Assembly (NCBI GenBank): GCA_019137195.1 | Contig: JAGVSR010000132.1 | Coordinates: forward strand, 1 to 54,116 | Direction: 5' to 3' | DNA: 54,116 bases | From: Alphaproteobacteria bacterium | Lineage (GTDB): Bacteria; Pseudomonadota; Alphaproteobacteria; Rhizobiales; Hyphomicrobiaceae | Shown here: positions 13,262 through 19,449 of the stretch, piece by piece | Layout: each line of letters starts with the position of its first letter | Numbering within the stretch: the first letter of the stretch is position 1 | Made by a program: the position numbers and the translations under genes | Notes under the pieces: model-generated | What the model saw: the letters and a program-made list of their open reading frames with translations, nothing else | What the model was told of the DNA's origin: nothing | Databases searched by the model: none

Positions 13262-13905
13262 GCGGGACACGCCAGCGAGCCGCCGCACGGATCGGGATGG
13301 CAGAGCAGCCGTGCCTGTTCCCCGGCGACGCACTGCACGCGGGCTGGCCGTGGGGCGCTCTCGAGCCCATGACCTACGACCTCATCATGGCCGATCCACC
13401 GTGGCGGTTCGAGCTCGACACCGCCGAAGGCGAGGCCAAGTCGGCGCAGGCGCAATACGGCTGCATGAGCATCGACGACATCGCGGCCTTGCCCGTCGCC
13501 GGCCTCGCGCGCGCCGACTGCCTGTTGTGGCTGTGGGCCACGGCGCCGCTGCTCGATCAGCAGATCGCCGTCATGAGGCGCTGGGGGTTCACGTTCAAGT
13601 CGGCAGGCGCCTGGGACAAGCGGCGCTGGGGCACGGGCTACGTGTGGCGATCGCGGGCCGAGTTCGTTCTCCTCGGCACCATCGGCAAGCCGTCGATCGA
13701 CGGCCGCGCCGTGTGCAACCTGATCGAGGGTGGCGCGCGGCGGCACAGCGAGAAGCCGGTGGCAGCCTATCTCCAAGCCGAGCGCATGATGCCGGCCGCG
13801 AGGCGGCTCGAGCTGTTCTCCCGCACCAACCGCAAAGGCTGGGACGTGTGGGGCAACGAGGCGGGCAAGTTTGGAAGCGCGGAGAGCGCAACAGAGGGAG
13901 CATGA
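13258..13905 (+). CDS. MT-A70 family adenine methyltransferase
   Basis: 215 aa. N6-adenine methyltransferase of the MT-A70 group, using S-adenosylmethionine. The catalytic DPPW lies at residues 46-49 (YDLIMADPPWRF). Further family blocks are LLWLWATAPLLDQQIAVMRR, the GAWDKRRWGTGY stretch, EFVLLGTIGKPS, and RHSEKPVAAYLQ. The ATG overlaps the initiator stop (ATGA). It may modify phage DNA against restriction, or RNA; the sequence does not decide. Confidence 0.92.
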   Translation: MSGTRQRAAARIGMAEQPCLFPGDALHAGWPWGALEPMTYDLIMADPPWRFELDTAEGEAKSAQAQYGCMSIDDIAALPVAGLARADCLLWLWATAPLLDQQIAVMRRWGFTFKSAGAWDKRRWGTGYVWRSRAEFVLLGTIGKPSIDGRAVCNLIEGGARRHSEKPVAAYLQAERMMPAARRLELFSRTNRKGWDVWGNEAGKFGSAESATEGA

Positions 13906-13906
13906 G

Positions 13907-14422
13907 ATGCCATTCGTTGAATTGAAACCGGGCAAGGGCGAGACGGTTCGCATGAGCCAGCGCAAGACCGGGGCCATCATGCTCGGGTTCTCGGCGGGCG
14001 TGGCCGAGCGCAACAGGCTCGGCGCGGGCGTCAAGGTGCGCGTTCTGGCCGACCTCGAGTCGAAGCCGCGCGTGCTGCGCTTGATTGTCGACCCCAAGGG
14101 GGCGTTCGGCGTCAAGCCGGCTCGCGGCGGCGCGGCTTTCGTGCAGGTGGGAAGGCTGCCCGGTCTCGAGCACGTGCGTTTCGAGAAATGCGAGGTCGAG
14201 TGGGAGGAGGACGAGGACGGCGACAAGCGGCACATGATCGACATCACGCTGCCGACGATGCTGCAGGCGTCCGATCTGCCGCAGTCGAAGCCGGCTGGCG
14301 CGCTGCCGGCCTACGGCGCGACGCATGTCGTGCGCGAGCAGGCGAAGGTGCAGGCCGCGAAACCGCTCGACGAGCTGGACATGAAGCCGGTCCCTCGGCT
14401 GGCGCCATCCGGCCGGCGCTGA
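13907..14422 (+). CDS. conserved phage protein, 171 aa, unknown function
   Basis: ATG at 13907 behind GAGGGAGCATGAG, two bases after the methyltransferase stop. A beta-rich first part (VELKPGKGETVRMSQRKTGA, IMLGFSAGVAERNRLGAGVK) and an acidic segment (EKCEVEWEEDEDGDK) are followed by an Ala/Pro tail. Beta-rich early proteins after a replication gene are often single-strand binding or replication accessory factors, but no motif here confirms that. Confidence 0.65.
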   Translation: MPFVELKPGKGETVRMSQRKTGAIMLGFSAGVAERNRLGAGVKVRVLADLESKPRVLRLIVDPKGAFGVKPARGGAAFVQVGRLPGLEHVRFEKCEVEWEEDEDGDKRHMIDITLPTMLQASDLPQSKPAGALPAYGATHVVREQAKVQAAKPLDELDMKPVPRLAPSGRR

Positions 14423-14733
14423 CAAGTAGGCCGCAATCGGTTCGCGTTTACTCTCACAACCCCGCGCAGCCGACGTTCACGCCACGGCAAAAGGAGCTTC
14501 TGGCGTTGCTCATGAAGCGAGAGATGGTCACGCCGGCCGGGATCACACAGGCGATGTTCGGGCACCGGCCGGACTGCGACGCGCCGAGCCGAAACTCGAT
14601 CAACACGCTCATGTCCGAGCTGCGCGTGAAGGCGCGCTACGCAGGCATTGCGATCGAGAACGTTCGCGGCGAGGGCTGGCGGCTCACGAGCGACGGCAAG
14701 GCGCGTGCGCGCGAGCTTGGGCTTGCGGCGTAG
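14419..14733 (+). CDS. small winged-helix protein, start uncertain
   Basis: The C-terminal 75 residues form an OmpR-like winged helix (TPRQKELLALLMKREMVTPA, SINTLMSELRVKARYAGI, IENVRGEGWRLTSDGK), where the last stretch is the typical ETVRGRGYRL wing. The start is a problem. No ATG, GTG or TTG lies before the first helix; a CTG at 14419 overlaps the previous TGA. A TTG at 14506 with AAGGAG nine bases upstream would cut the first helix. Either a rare CTG start or translational coupling is implied. The stop is inside palindromic element PE3. Confidence 0.55.
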   Translation: MTSRPQSVRVYSHNPAQPTFTPRQKELLALLMKREMVTPAGITQAMFGHRPDCDAPSRNSINTLMSELRVKARYAGIAIENVRGEGWRLTSDGKARARELGLAA

Positions 14734-14835
14734 GTTGGGCTGAGAGAGGCGGAAGCCGACCAAAGCCCAACGGGTGCGGCGTGAATTATTGGGCTTCCTC
14801 CCGCGACGCTGTCGCGGTCGATCAGCCCAACCTAC
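14730..14835. repeat. PE3, 106-bp palindromic element
   Basis: GTAGGTTGGGCTGA (14730-14743) is the exact complement of 14822-14835. A second inner pair (AAGCCCAA near 14763 and TTGGGCTT near 14789) makes a nested stem. The TAG of the winged-helix gene lies in the left arm. It resembles widespread extragenic palindromes in proteobacteria. Confidence 0.75.
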
Positions 14836-14854
14836 GGAGCGAGGAGCGAGCGGG

Positions 14855-15262
14855 ATGAGCACGAGCAACATCGACGCGGCGACGAGCGAGATCGTCGAGA
14901 AGTGGGAGGCGCTGGCGGACCAGATCGCCAAGGCGCAGGTCGAGTTGAAAGACCTCAAGGCGCGCGCGAAGGACGAGGGCTTCAACCTCAAGTGCCTGGC
15001 GCAGGCCGTGAAGGAGCGCCGCAAGGGCGCCGAGTACCAGTGCGCGCAGCTCACGCTCGAGCTCGAGATGCAGACCTATCGCGGCAACGTCGGGCTGCCG
15101 ACGACGGTAGAGGAGGCGCAGAAGCGCGTGCGCGACGAGATCCGCGACGGCGGCGCGGCGTCCGTGTTCGGCGAGAACGACACCGTGCAATTCGGCGACG
15201 GCCCGGAGATCCCGGCGCGCGAGTTCGAGCGCGCGGCGAGGTCGATGAAGAAGCGGCACTGA
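14855..15262 (+). CDS. GapR-like (DUF2312-type) DNA-binding protein
   Basis: 135 aa, ATG at 14855 behind GAGGAGCGAG. Residues 10-60 (VEKWEALADQIAKAQVELKD, LKARAKDEGFNLKCLAQAVK) are a coiled coil followed by the G-F-x-x-K-x-L-x-x-x-V-K pattern of GapR/DUF2312. In alphaproteobacteria GapR binds overtwisted AT-rich DNA ahead of replication forks. The C-terminal 70 residues are not part of that domain. A phage version could aid phage replication. Similarity is by eye. Confidence 0.55.
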   Translation: MSTSNIDAATSEIVEKWEALADQIAKAQVELKDLKARAKDEGFNLKCLAQAVKERRKGAEYQCAQLTLELEMQTYRGNVGLPTTVEEAQKRVRDEIRDGGAASVFGENDTVQFGDGPEIPAREFERAARSMKKRH

Positions 15263-15274
15263 GGGAGGGAGGGG

Positions 15275-15475
15275 ATGATGGCTTGCTATTTTGACAAGGT
15301 TCCGTTTCCGACGGAGGCGATGGCGATGCGCGAGGCCGAGCGCGTCAATAGTTCTCGAACAAAGCGGCATCGCGTTGTTCCGTTCCTTTGCCAGAATTGC
15401 GGTTCTTGGCACATCGGCGGAGAGGCCTCGGCTCCGAGGCATTACCTTGTTCGCCAAACACAGGTGACGCCATGA
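15275..15475 (+). CDS. small zinc-finger-like protein, 66 aa
   Basis: ATG at 15275 after GGGAGGGG. Short basic protein with a C-x2-C knuckle followed by W-H (FLCQNCGSWHIGG), a pattern seen in small phage early proteins. Only two Cys and one His are in line, so metal binding may need a dimer or an earlier Cys (MACYF). Its stop overlaps the next start in ATGA. Confidence 0.6.
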   Translation: MMACYFDKVPFPTEAMAMREAERVNSSRTKRHRVVPFLCQNCGSWHIGGEASAPRHYLVRQTQVTP

Positions 15476-15702
15476 AACACGCCCACGTAGACGCGACGCT
15501 CACGACCTCGGAACGGCTCGCCCCGTGGGCCAACCCGGCGGCGCCGGAGTGTGCCGTGCGCCTGCCGCGTCTCACGCGGCGCGCGATCGAGATCGACGAG
15601 GACGGCCACCGCCACGTCGCGCCGGTCGTCCTCGACCACGGGCGGGTGGTCGCCCTCGCCGCAACCGCAACAGGAGGCACCCATGCAGACACTCACCGCT
15701 GA
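15472..15702 (+). CDS. unknown phage protein, 76 aa
   Basis: ATG at 15472 in the ATGA overlap with the preceding gene. The product is polar, with possible strands (CAVRLPRLTRRAIEIDEDGH, HVAPVVLDHGRVVALAATAT). It ends inside the next gene, overlapping it by 20 bases. No motif recognised; coupling to both neighbours supports it as real. Confidence 0.5.
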   Translation: MKHAHVDATLTTSERLAPWANPAAPECAVRLPRLTRRAIEIDEDGHRHVAPVVLDHGRVVALAATATGGTHADTHR

Positions 15703-16117
15703 GCTCGAGGCGATGCTCGCCGGGGCCAAGATCGACCACGACCGCGCCAAGGGCGTACTCGATGCGCTGGGCGAGGCCGCCGCGCGCCACGACGCGGCGC
15801 TGAAGGCGCGTCTCGACGCGCTGCTCGTCGAGGCGGCACAGCGCAAGGCCGGGCTCGGCACCGTGCTGGCCGCTTTCGCCGACCTGATCGGCGCCTCGCC
15901 GCTGCGATTGCCTGCGATGCCGCTGGCGGCAGCCGTGACGGCTGAGCCCATGCCGGCGCTGTCTCCGCCGCCGTTGCCGCCGGTGACGGCGGCAGAGCGG
16001 TGGCCGCTGCTCGACCGCAGGTCGCCGCCTGCGCGCCGTCTCGACGGGCCCAAGGTGTCGGCGGCTGATGCCGGCGATGACCTGCCGCAGTTCCTGGCGC
16101 GAACAGGAGCGGCGTGA
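15683..16117 (+). CDS. unknown phage protein, 144 aa
   Basis: ATG at 15683 with AGGAGG six bases away. Residues 1-75 are a long amphipathic helix or coiled coil (LTAELEAMLAGAKIDHDRAK, GVLDALGEAAARHDAALKAR). The rest is Pro/Ala-rich linker with PPLPPVTAAERWPLLDRRSP. It is probably a structural or scaffold-like accessory factor. No family recognised. Confidence 0.55.
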   Translation: MQTLTAELEAMLAGAKIDHDRAKGVLDALGEAAARHDAALKARLDALLVEAAQRKAGLGTVLAAFADLIGASPLRLPAMPLAAAVTAEPMPALSPPPLPPVTAAERWPLLDRRSPPARRLDGPKVSAADAGDDLPQFLARTGAA

Positions 16118-16121
16118 GCCA

Positions 16122-17621
16122 ATGACCACGGCCGGCGCGAGCACGACCCCCCACCCTAACCCTCCCCCTAGCTCATCGGCTTTGTCGCTCCGCGACGGTG
16201 TGGGGAGGGAACAGGCCGGCGCGAGTGGCGAGGTTTCGACCGCCGGTTGCCGGCTGCCGGCTCTCGACGACATCCCCTGGTGGACGACGGAGCAGGGGGT
16301 GCCGCCGTTGGGGGTGGTGGTCGTGGTGCGGTGGCGGGACGCGCACGGGCTGCGCGAGTTCGAGGCGGCACGCGCGCGGCACCCGGAGACGGGCGCGCTC
16401 CTGTGGCTCACGCACTACCGCGGGCGGCCGGTGTGGCTGCCGCCGGTCAACGTCACGCCGGCTGACCCGTCGCGGGCCTGGGCCGGCTTCCACGCGCTGC
16501 GCGGCCGCGCGCCGGAGCTGTGGCGTCCGAAGCGGCCGGACCTGTGGGCGCACCCGCTGCCCGCGCCCGCGCTCGTCGAGCCTGCGCCGGGCAGCCCGAG
16601 GGCGGTGGCGGAAGGCAGAATGTGGTCAGCGACTTGTTTGTTGGCGCGTTCCGACTCCCCTCCGGGGAGCCGGCCGGAACGCGCGTCCGCCCAGGTGCGC
16701 GGCGACATGAGCGCGACAGAGATCGCGCGCGAGATGGAGGAGATGCGGGAGGCGGCGCACGCGGCTCACCGGCTCGGCGAGGACGGGCAGATCGCTGCCG
16801 AGCCGCAGTGGTGGTTGGATCCTCACCTCGTCACCTACTCGGAGCCGGGGCGGATCAGCCGCCGCGAGGCCGAGGGGCGGCTGATGCGCGCGCTGGCGAC
16901 CGACCGCGCGCTCTCGCTCGGGCGGCCGGTCACGAAGACCTTCGCCGACACTCTGGCGCGGGCGGCGCTTCCGGCGCCGTGCGAGCCCGACCGCTTCCAG
17001 CCGACCGGCCCCGACCTCGACGACCACCCGGTGGCGATGGCCTGGCTCGTCGACCTCGCGCGCCGCCGCCGCCGCGTGCGCCGCGACCTGCCGCGCTGGG
17101 TGTCGCGCCGCCGCGACGAGGAGCGCACCGTGCTCGAGGAGCGCGCGGCGCTGCCGGCGAAGGCGTGGGCGAAGATCGCCGCGGCGGCGAAGGTGAAGCC
17201 GGGCGAGGTCGAGGCCGTCTACGTGCGCGCGCTCGACCGCGTCACCGCCGTTGCCAACGGCGCCGCGACACCTGGCGTGCTGGCGCGGGCCGCGGCGCTG
17301 GCGGCTGTGCAGGAGGGGAATCGGGCGTGGAAGCGGGGGGCGCTCTTGGTGGCGCCTTCCGACACGCGTTCCGCGCGCCGGCCGGAAGGCGCGTTCGCCC
17401 AGGCTGGCGACGTGGCGGAGCTGGCGCTCTCTGGTGTGCGGCTGACGCGGCGCCAGTGCCGCGAGGTTGCGCTGAGAGCGGCATCGGCGGCGAGGGCGAG
17501 GAAAGAGTACCGGGCCGGCGAAGTCGCCGCCGAGGCCCTGCGCGAGCGGCTGGCAAGGCAAGCGGAGCGAGGGGCCAAGGCACTCGACGAGCGGATAGCG
17601 AGGAAGGCGGAACCAGCGTGA
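16122..17621 (+). CDS. 499-aa early protein with four palindromic insertions
   Basis: ATG at 16122. The N terminus (TTPHPNPPPSSSALSLRDGV) is from a PE2 element and TAGCRLPAL from a PE4 repeat. A first domain (residues 50-150, DIPWWTTEQGVPPLGVVVVV, WLTHYRGRPVWLPPVNV) follows, then PE1 copy I (RSDSPPGSRPERA). A second, helical, Arg-rich region (MSATEIAREMEEMREAAHAA, WLVDLARRRRRVRRDLPRWV) is followed by PE1 copy J (PSDTRSARRPEGA) and a helical C terminus. Two formerly separate genes may be joined here; a start at 16707 is an alternative. Function unknown. Confidence 0.6.
   Translation: MTTAGASTTPHPNPPPSSSALSLRDGVGREQAGASGEVSTAGCRLPALDDIPWWTTEQGVPPLGVVVVVRWRDAHGLREFEAARARHPETGALLWLTHYRGRPVWLPPVNVTPADPSRAWAGFHALRGRAPELWRPKRPDLWAHPLPAPALVEPAPGSPRAVAEGRMWSATCLLARSDSPPGSRPERASAQVRGDMSATEIAREMEEMREAAHAAHRLGEDGQIAAEPQWWLDPHLVTYSEPGRISRREAEGRLMRALATDRALSLGRPVTKTFADTLARAALPAPCEPDRFQPTGPDLDDHPVAMAWLVDLARRRRRVRRDLPRWVSRRRDEERTVLEERAALPAKAWAKIAAAAKVKPGEVEAVYVRALDRVTAVANGAATPGVLARAAALAAVQEGNRAWKRGALLVAPSDTRSARRPEGAFAQAGDVAELALSGVRLTRRQCREVALRAASAARARKEYRAGEVAAEALRERLARQAERGAKALDERIARKAEPA
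16147..16209. repeat. PE2 palindromic element, copy 2
   Basis: C-rich left arm (CCCTCCCCC), central TTTGTCGCTCCGCGACGGTG and G-rich right arm (GGGGAGGG), like 3028-3094. Encodes the first residues of the 499-aa protein. Confidence 0.65.
16244..16262. repeat. PE4-like GC-rich repeat copy
   Basis: CGGTTGCCGGCTGCCGGCT, the shortest of three similar runs; encodes part of AGCRLPAL in the 499-aa protein. Confidence 0.3.
16637..16684 (+). repeat. PE1 palindromic element, copy I (in frame)
   Basis: Arms GCGCGTTCCG (16644-16653) and CGGAACGCGC (16675-16684), inner CTCCCC/GGGGAG, lead-in TTTGTTG. Encodes SDSPPGSRPERA. Confidence 0.93.
17343..17392 (+). repeat. PE1 palindromic element, copy J (in frame)
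   Basis: Arms GCGCCTTCCG (17352-17361) and CGGAAGGCGC (17383-17392), inner ACGCGTTCCGCGCG, lead-in CTCTTGGTG. Encodes SDTRSARRPEGA in the same frame as copy I. Confidence 0.9.
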
Positions 17622-18148
17622 ACCCCTCCTCACCCGAATTCGTCGACGAGACGCCGCGGCGGGCGCGGCGGGCGGCTCAGGAGGTGGAGGCGGAGGAGCG
17701 TCTCGGCCACCACTGGGTGACGGTGCTCGCCACCGCGCGCCCGCTCCCGCGCGACTTCAACGACAACCGCGGCGCGCTCCCGGTGTGGGTCGAGGTCAAC
17801 GCGGACTGGCGCCAGTCGGGCGCGGCGTTCGACCTGCAGCAGCCGCTCGCGCGCGCCGTGCGCCTTGTCGTCGTCGGCGTGCCGACGCGCACGCACGCGG
17901 CGCGGCTCAAGGCCGAGCTCGACACGGCGCTCTGCGGGCGCGAGCGGGCGGGCGAGGCGACGGAGCTGCGCCACCGCTTCCGCAACGCGATCGATCTCGG
18001 GCCGCCCGAGACGTGGCTGTGGACGCTTCTGCAGGACGCGCTCGTCGCCTGCGAGCTGTCGCTCAGGGGGTTCGAGATCATCTCGCGCGCCGAGCACGAC
18101 GCCGCCGTGGCGGCGGAGGTGGCGCGGAGGGGGAGGAAGGGGAGATGA
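17618..18148 (+). CDS. unknown phage protein, 176 aa
   Basis: GTG at 17618 overlaps the previous TGA (GTGA); AAGGCGG lies upstream. Beta-strand-rich middle (RLGHHWVTVLATARPLPRDF, ARAVRLVVVGVPTRTHAARL) and a helical C terminus (ETWLWTLLQDALVACELSLR). The stop overlaps the next ATG. The product looks like a compact globular enzyme-size domain, but I recognise no catalytic motif. Confidence 0.6.
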   Translation: MNPSSPEFVDETPRRARRAAQEVEAEERLGHHWVTVLATARPLPRDFNDNRGALPVWVEVNADWRQSGAAFDLQQPLARAVRLVVVGVPTRTHAARLKAELDTALCGRERAGEATELRHRFRNAIDLGPPETWLWTLLQDALVACELSLRGFEIISRAEHDAAVAAEVARRGRKGR

Positions 18149-18516
18149 GCGCCTGGGGTTGTGACGATTGCGCCCGGCGCGCTGGGCTCATGCCCGGTGA
18201 TGCCGGCGGTTCGGCGAGCGGTGACGTGCTGTGCGGGCTCGGCGAGCACCGCATCAGGGGCACTGTGCGCCACTACCCGGACGCGCGACGCTCTTTGCTG
18301 GCGCGTGGCGACTCTCGTTCCGAGAGCCGGCCGCCACGCGCGGCTGCCGTGATCGGTGGCCGGCAGGCGGGGAAAGCCGCCGTGATGGGCGACCTCATCG
18401 AGCGCGCGCTCGATGCCGGCCAGACGGTTGCCGTGATCAAGCCGGGTGGCGAGGTCGAGGTGCGCGGCGCCGCCACCGCGCGCGACATAACGCCGGCGCA
18501 AGGCTCGCTGTTCTGA
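18145..18516 (+). CDS. small Cys-containing protein, 123 aa, with PE1 insertion
   Basis: ATG at 18145 in an ATGA overlap. The N terminus has a C-x2-C pair (WGCDDCARRAG) and later a single Cys (DVLCGLGEH), a partial zinc-binding pattern. PE1 copy K adds RGDSRSESRPPRA in the middle. The C terminus (MGDLIERALDAGQTVAVIKP, EVEVRGAATARDI) forms a short alpha/beta unit. No family recognised. Confidence 0.55.
   Translation: MSAWGCDDCARRAGLMPGDAGGSASGDVLCGLGEHRIRGTVRHYPDARRSLLARGDSRSESRPPRAAAVIGGRQAGKAAVMGDLIERALDAGQTVAVIKPGGEVEVRGAATARDITPAQGSLF
18291..18341 (+). repeat. PE1 palindromic element, copy K (in frame)
   Basis: Arms GCGCGTGGCG (18301-18310) and CGCCACGCGC (18332-18341), inner CTCTCG/CGAGAG, lead-in CTCTTTGCTG. 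Encodes GDSRSESRPPRA. Confidence 0.93.
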
Positions 18517-18528
18517 GGGGGAAACCAA

Positions 18529-18942
18529 ATGTTCACCGCTGACCAGCTCGTGGCGCACGCCGTGGGCGACTACATCCTGCAATCGCACTGGATGGCGACA
18601 GAGAAAACACGGCAGAGCTTTGCCGCGGCCATGCACGCGATCGCCTACACGCTGCCGTTCCTGCTGATCACGAACAGCGCGGCGGCGCTGGCGGTGATCT
18701 GCGGCAGCCACTTCCTCATCGATCGCTTCCGCCTCGCGCGATACGTGGTGTGGCTCAAGAACGGGCCACTGGACATCGAGGAGTACGGCAGCATTGCCGA
18801 TGACGTCACAAGCTGGAAGCCGGTCACGGCCACCGGCTACCCTGACGACGTACCGCCGTGGCTCGCCGTGTGGCTGCTCATCATCGCCGACAACATCATT
18901 CATGTGATCTGCAACGCGGCGGCGATCGCCGCCCTGGGGTGA
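18529..18942 (+). CDS. DUF3307-like membrane protein
   Basis: 137 aa, ATG at 18529 behind GAGGGGGAAACC. The opening (FTADQLVAHAVGDYILQSHW) with His, Asp, Gln and His in membrane helices is the mark of DUF3307. Three or four hydrophobic segments follow (HAIAYTLPFLLITNSAAALA, VICGSHFLIDRFRLARYV, AVWLLIIADNIIHVICNA). The conserved HFxIDR motif is present. Family function is unknown; phages often carry it near early genes. Confidence 0.78.
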   Translation: MFTADQLVAHAVGDYILQSHWMATEKTRQSFAAAMHAIAYTLPFLLITNSAAALAVICGSHFLIDRFRLARYVVWLKNGPLDIEEYGSIADDVTSWKPVTATGYPDDVPPWLAVWLLIIADNIIHVICNAAAIAALG

Positions 18943-18946
18943 AGCC

Positions 18947-19123
18947 ATGGCAAAGCTGAAAGTCGAGGCCACGGTGGCGCTGGGCGAAGCCGAACGGCTC
19001 CGGGACGCTGTGACCGACGCGGCCGAGCTGCTCGGCGCGCTGTTCGCGTCCTTGAGCGAGAGCGGCCAGCGGGCCGTGACCGCGTGGCTCGACGAGTACC
19101 ACGATCTGCGGCGGAGGGAGTGA
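18947..19123 (+). CDS. small helical protein, 58 aa
   Basis: ATG at 18947, right after the DUF3307 gene, with GGGGTGAAGCC in front. All-helical, 58 residues (EATVALGEAERLRDAVTDAA, ELLGALFASLSESGQRAVTA). The next gene starts six bases after its stop. Packing and codon use match the neighbours; function unknown. Confidence 0.6.
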   Translation: MAKLKVEATVALGEAERLRDAVTDAAELLGALFASLSESGQRAVTAWLDEYHDLRRRE

Positions 19124-19128
19124 CGGCG

Positions 19129-19389
19129 ATGACCACGAAACACTCGTCGCTGAGGCGACTCAAGGCGCAGGCGGACGAGATCGCGGCGACGCTGAAGGCG
19201 ATCGAGCGCGGCGAGGTCAAGGCCAAGGACGGCGCGCGCGAGCGGCCGAGCATCACCTTCGGCGTCGGCATGGACGACAAGGTGCTTAAGGTCGAGATGA
19301 GCTGGGACACGATCCGCGCCACCAGCGAGGCCGGGATCTCCGAATATCTGCTGAAGCACATGCGCGAGCAGCGCGCGACGGTGCAGTGA
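19129..19389 (+). CDS. unknown phage protein, 86 aa
   Basis: ATG at 19129, with GGAGGGAG upstream inside the previous gene's end. An N-terminal basic helix (SSLRRLKAQADEIAATLKAI) is followed by a beta-like unit (ITFGVGMDDKVLKVEMSWDT) and a C-terminal helix. No family recognised. It precedes the DPPY methyltransferase by 60 bases that hold no gene. Confidence 0.55.
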   Translation: MTTKHSSLRRLKAQADEIAATLKAIERGEVKAKDGARERPSITFGVGMDDKVLKVEMSWDTIRATSEAGISEYLLKHMREQRATVQ

Positions 19390-19449
19390 AGGGGCTCGGC
19401 AACGGGCCGGCGCTGGTACAACTCGTGAATGCGGGGAGAGGGAGCGGGT

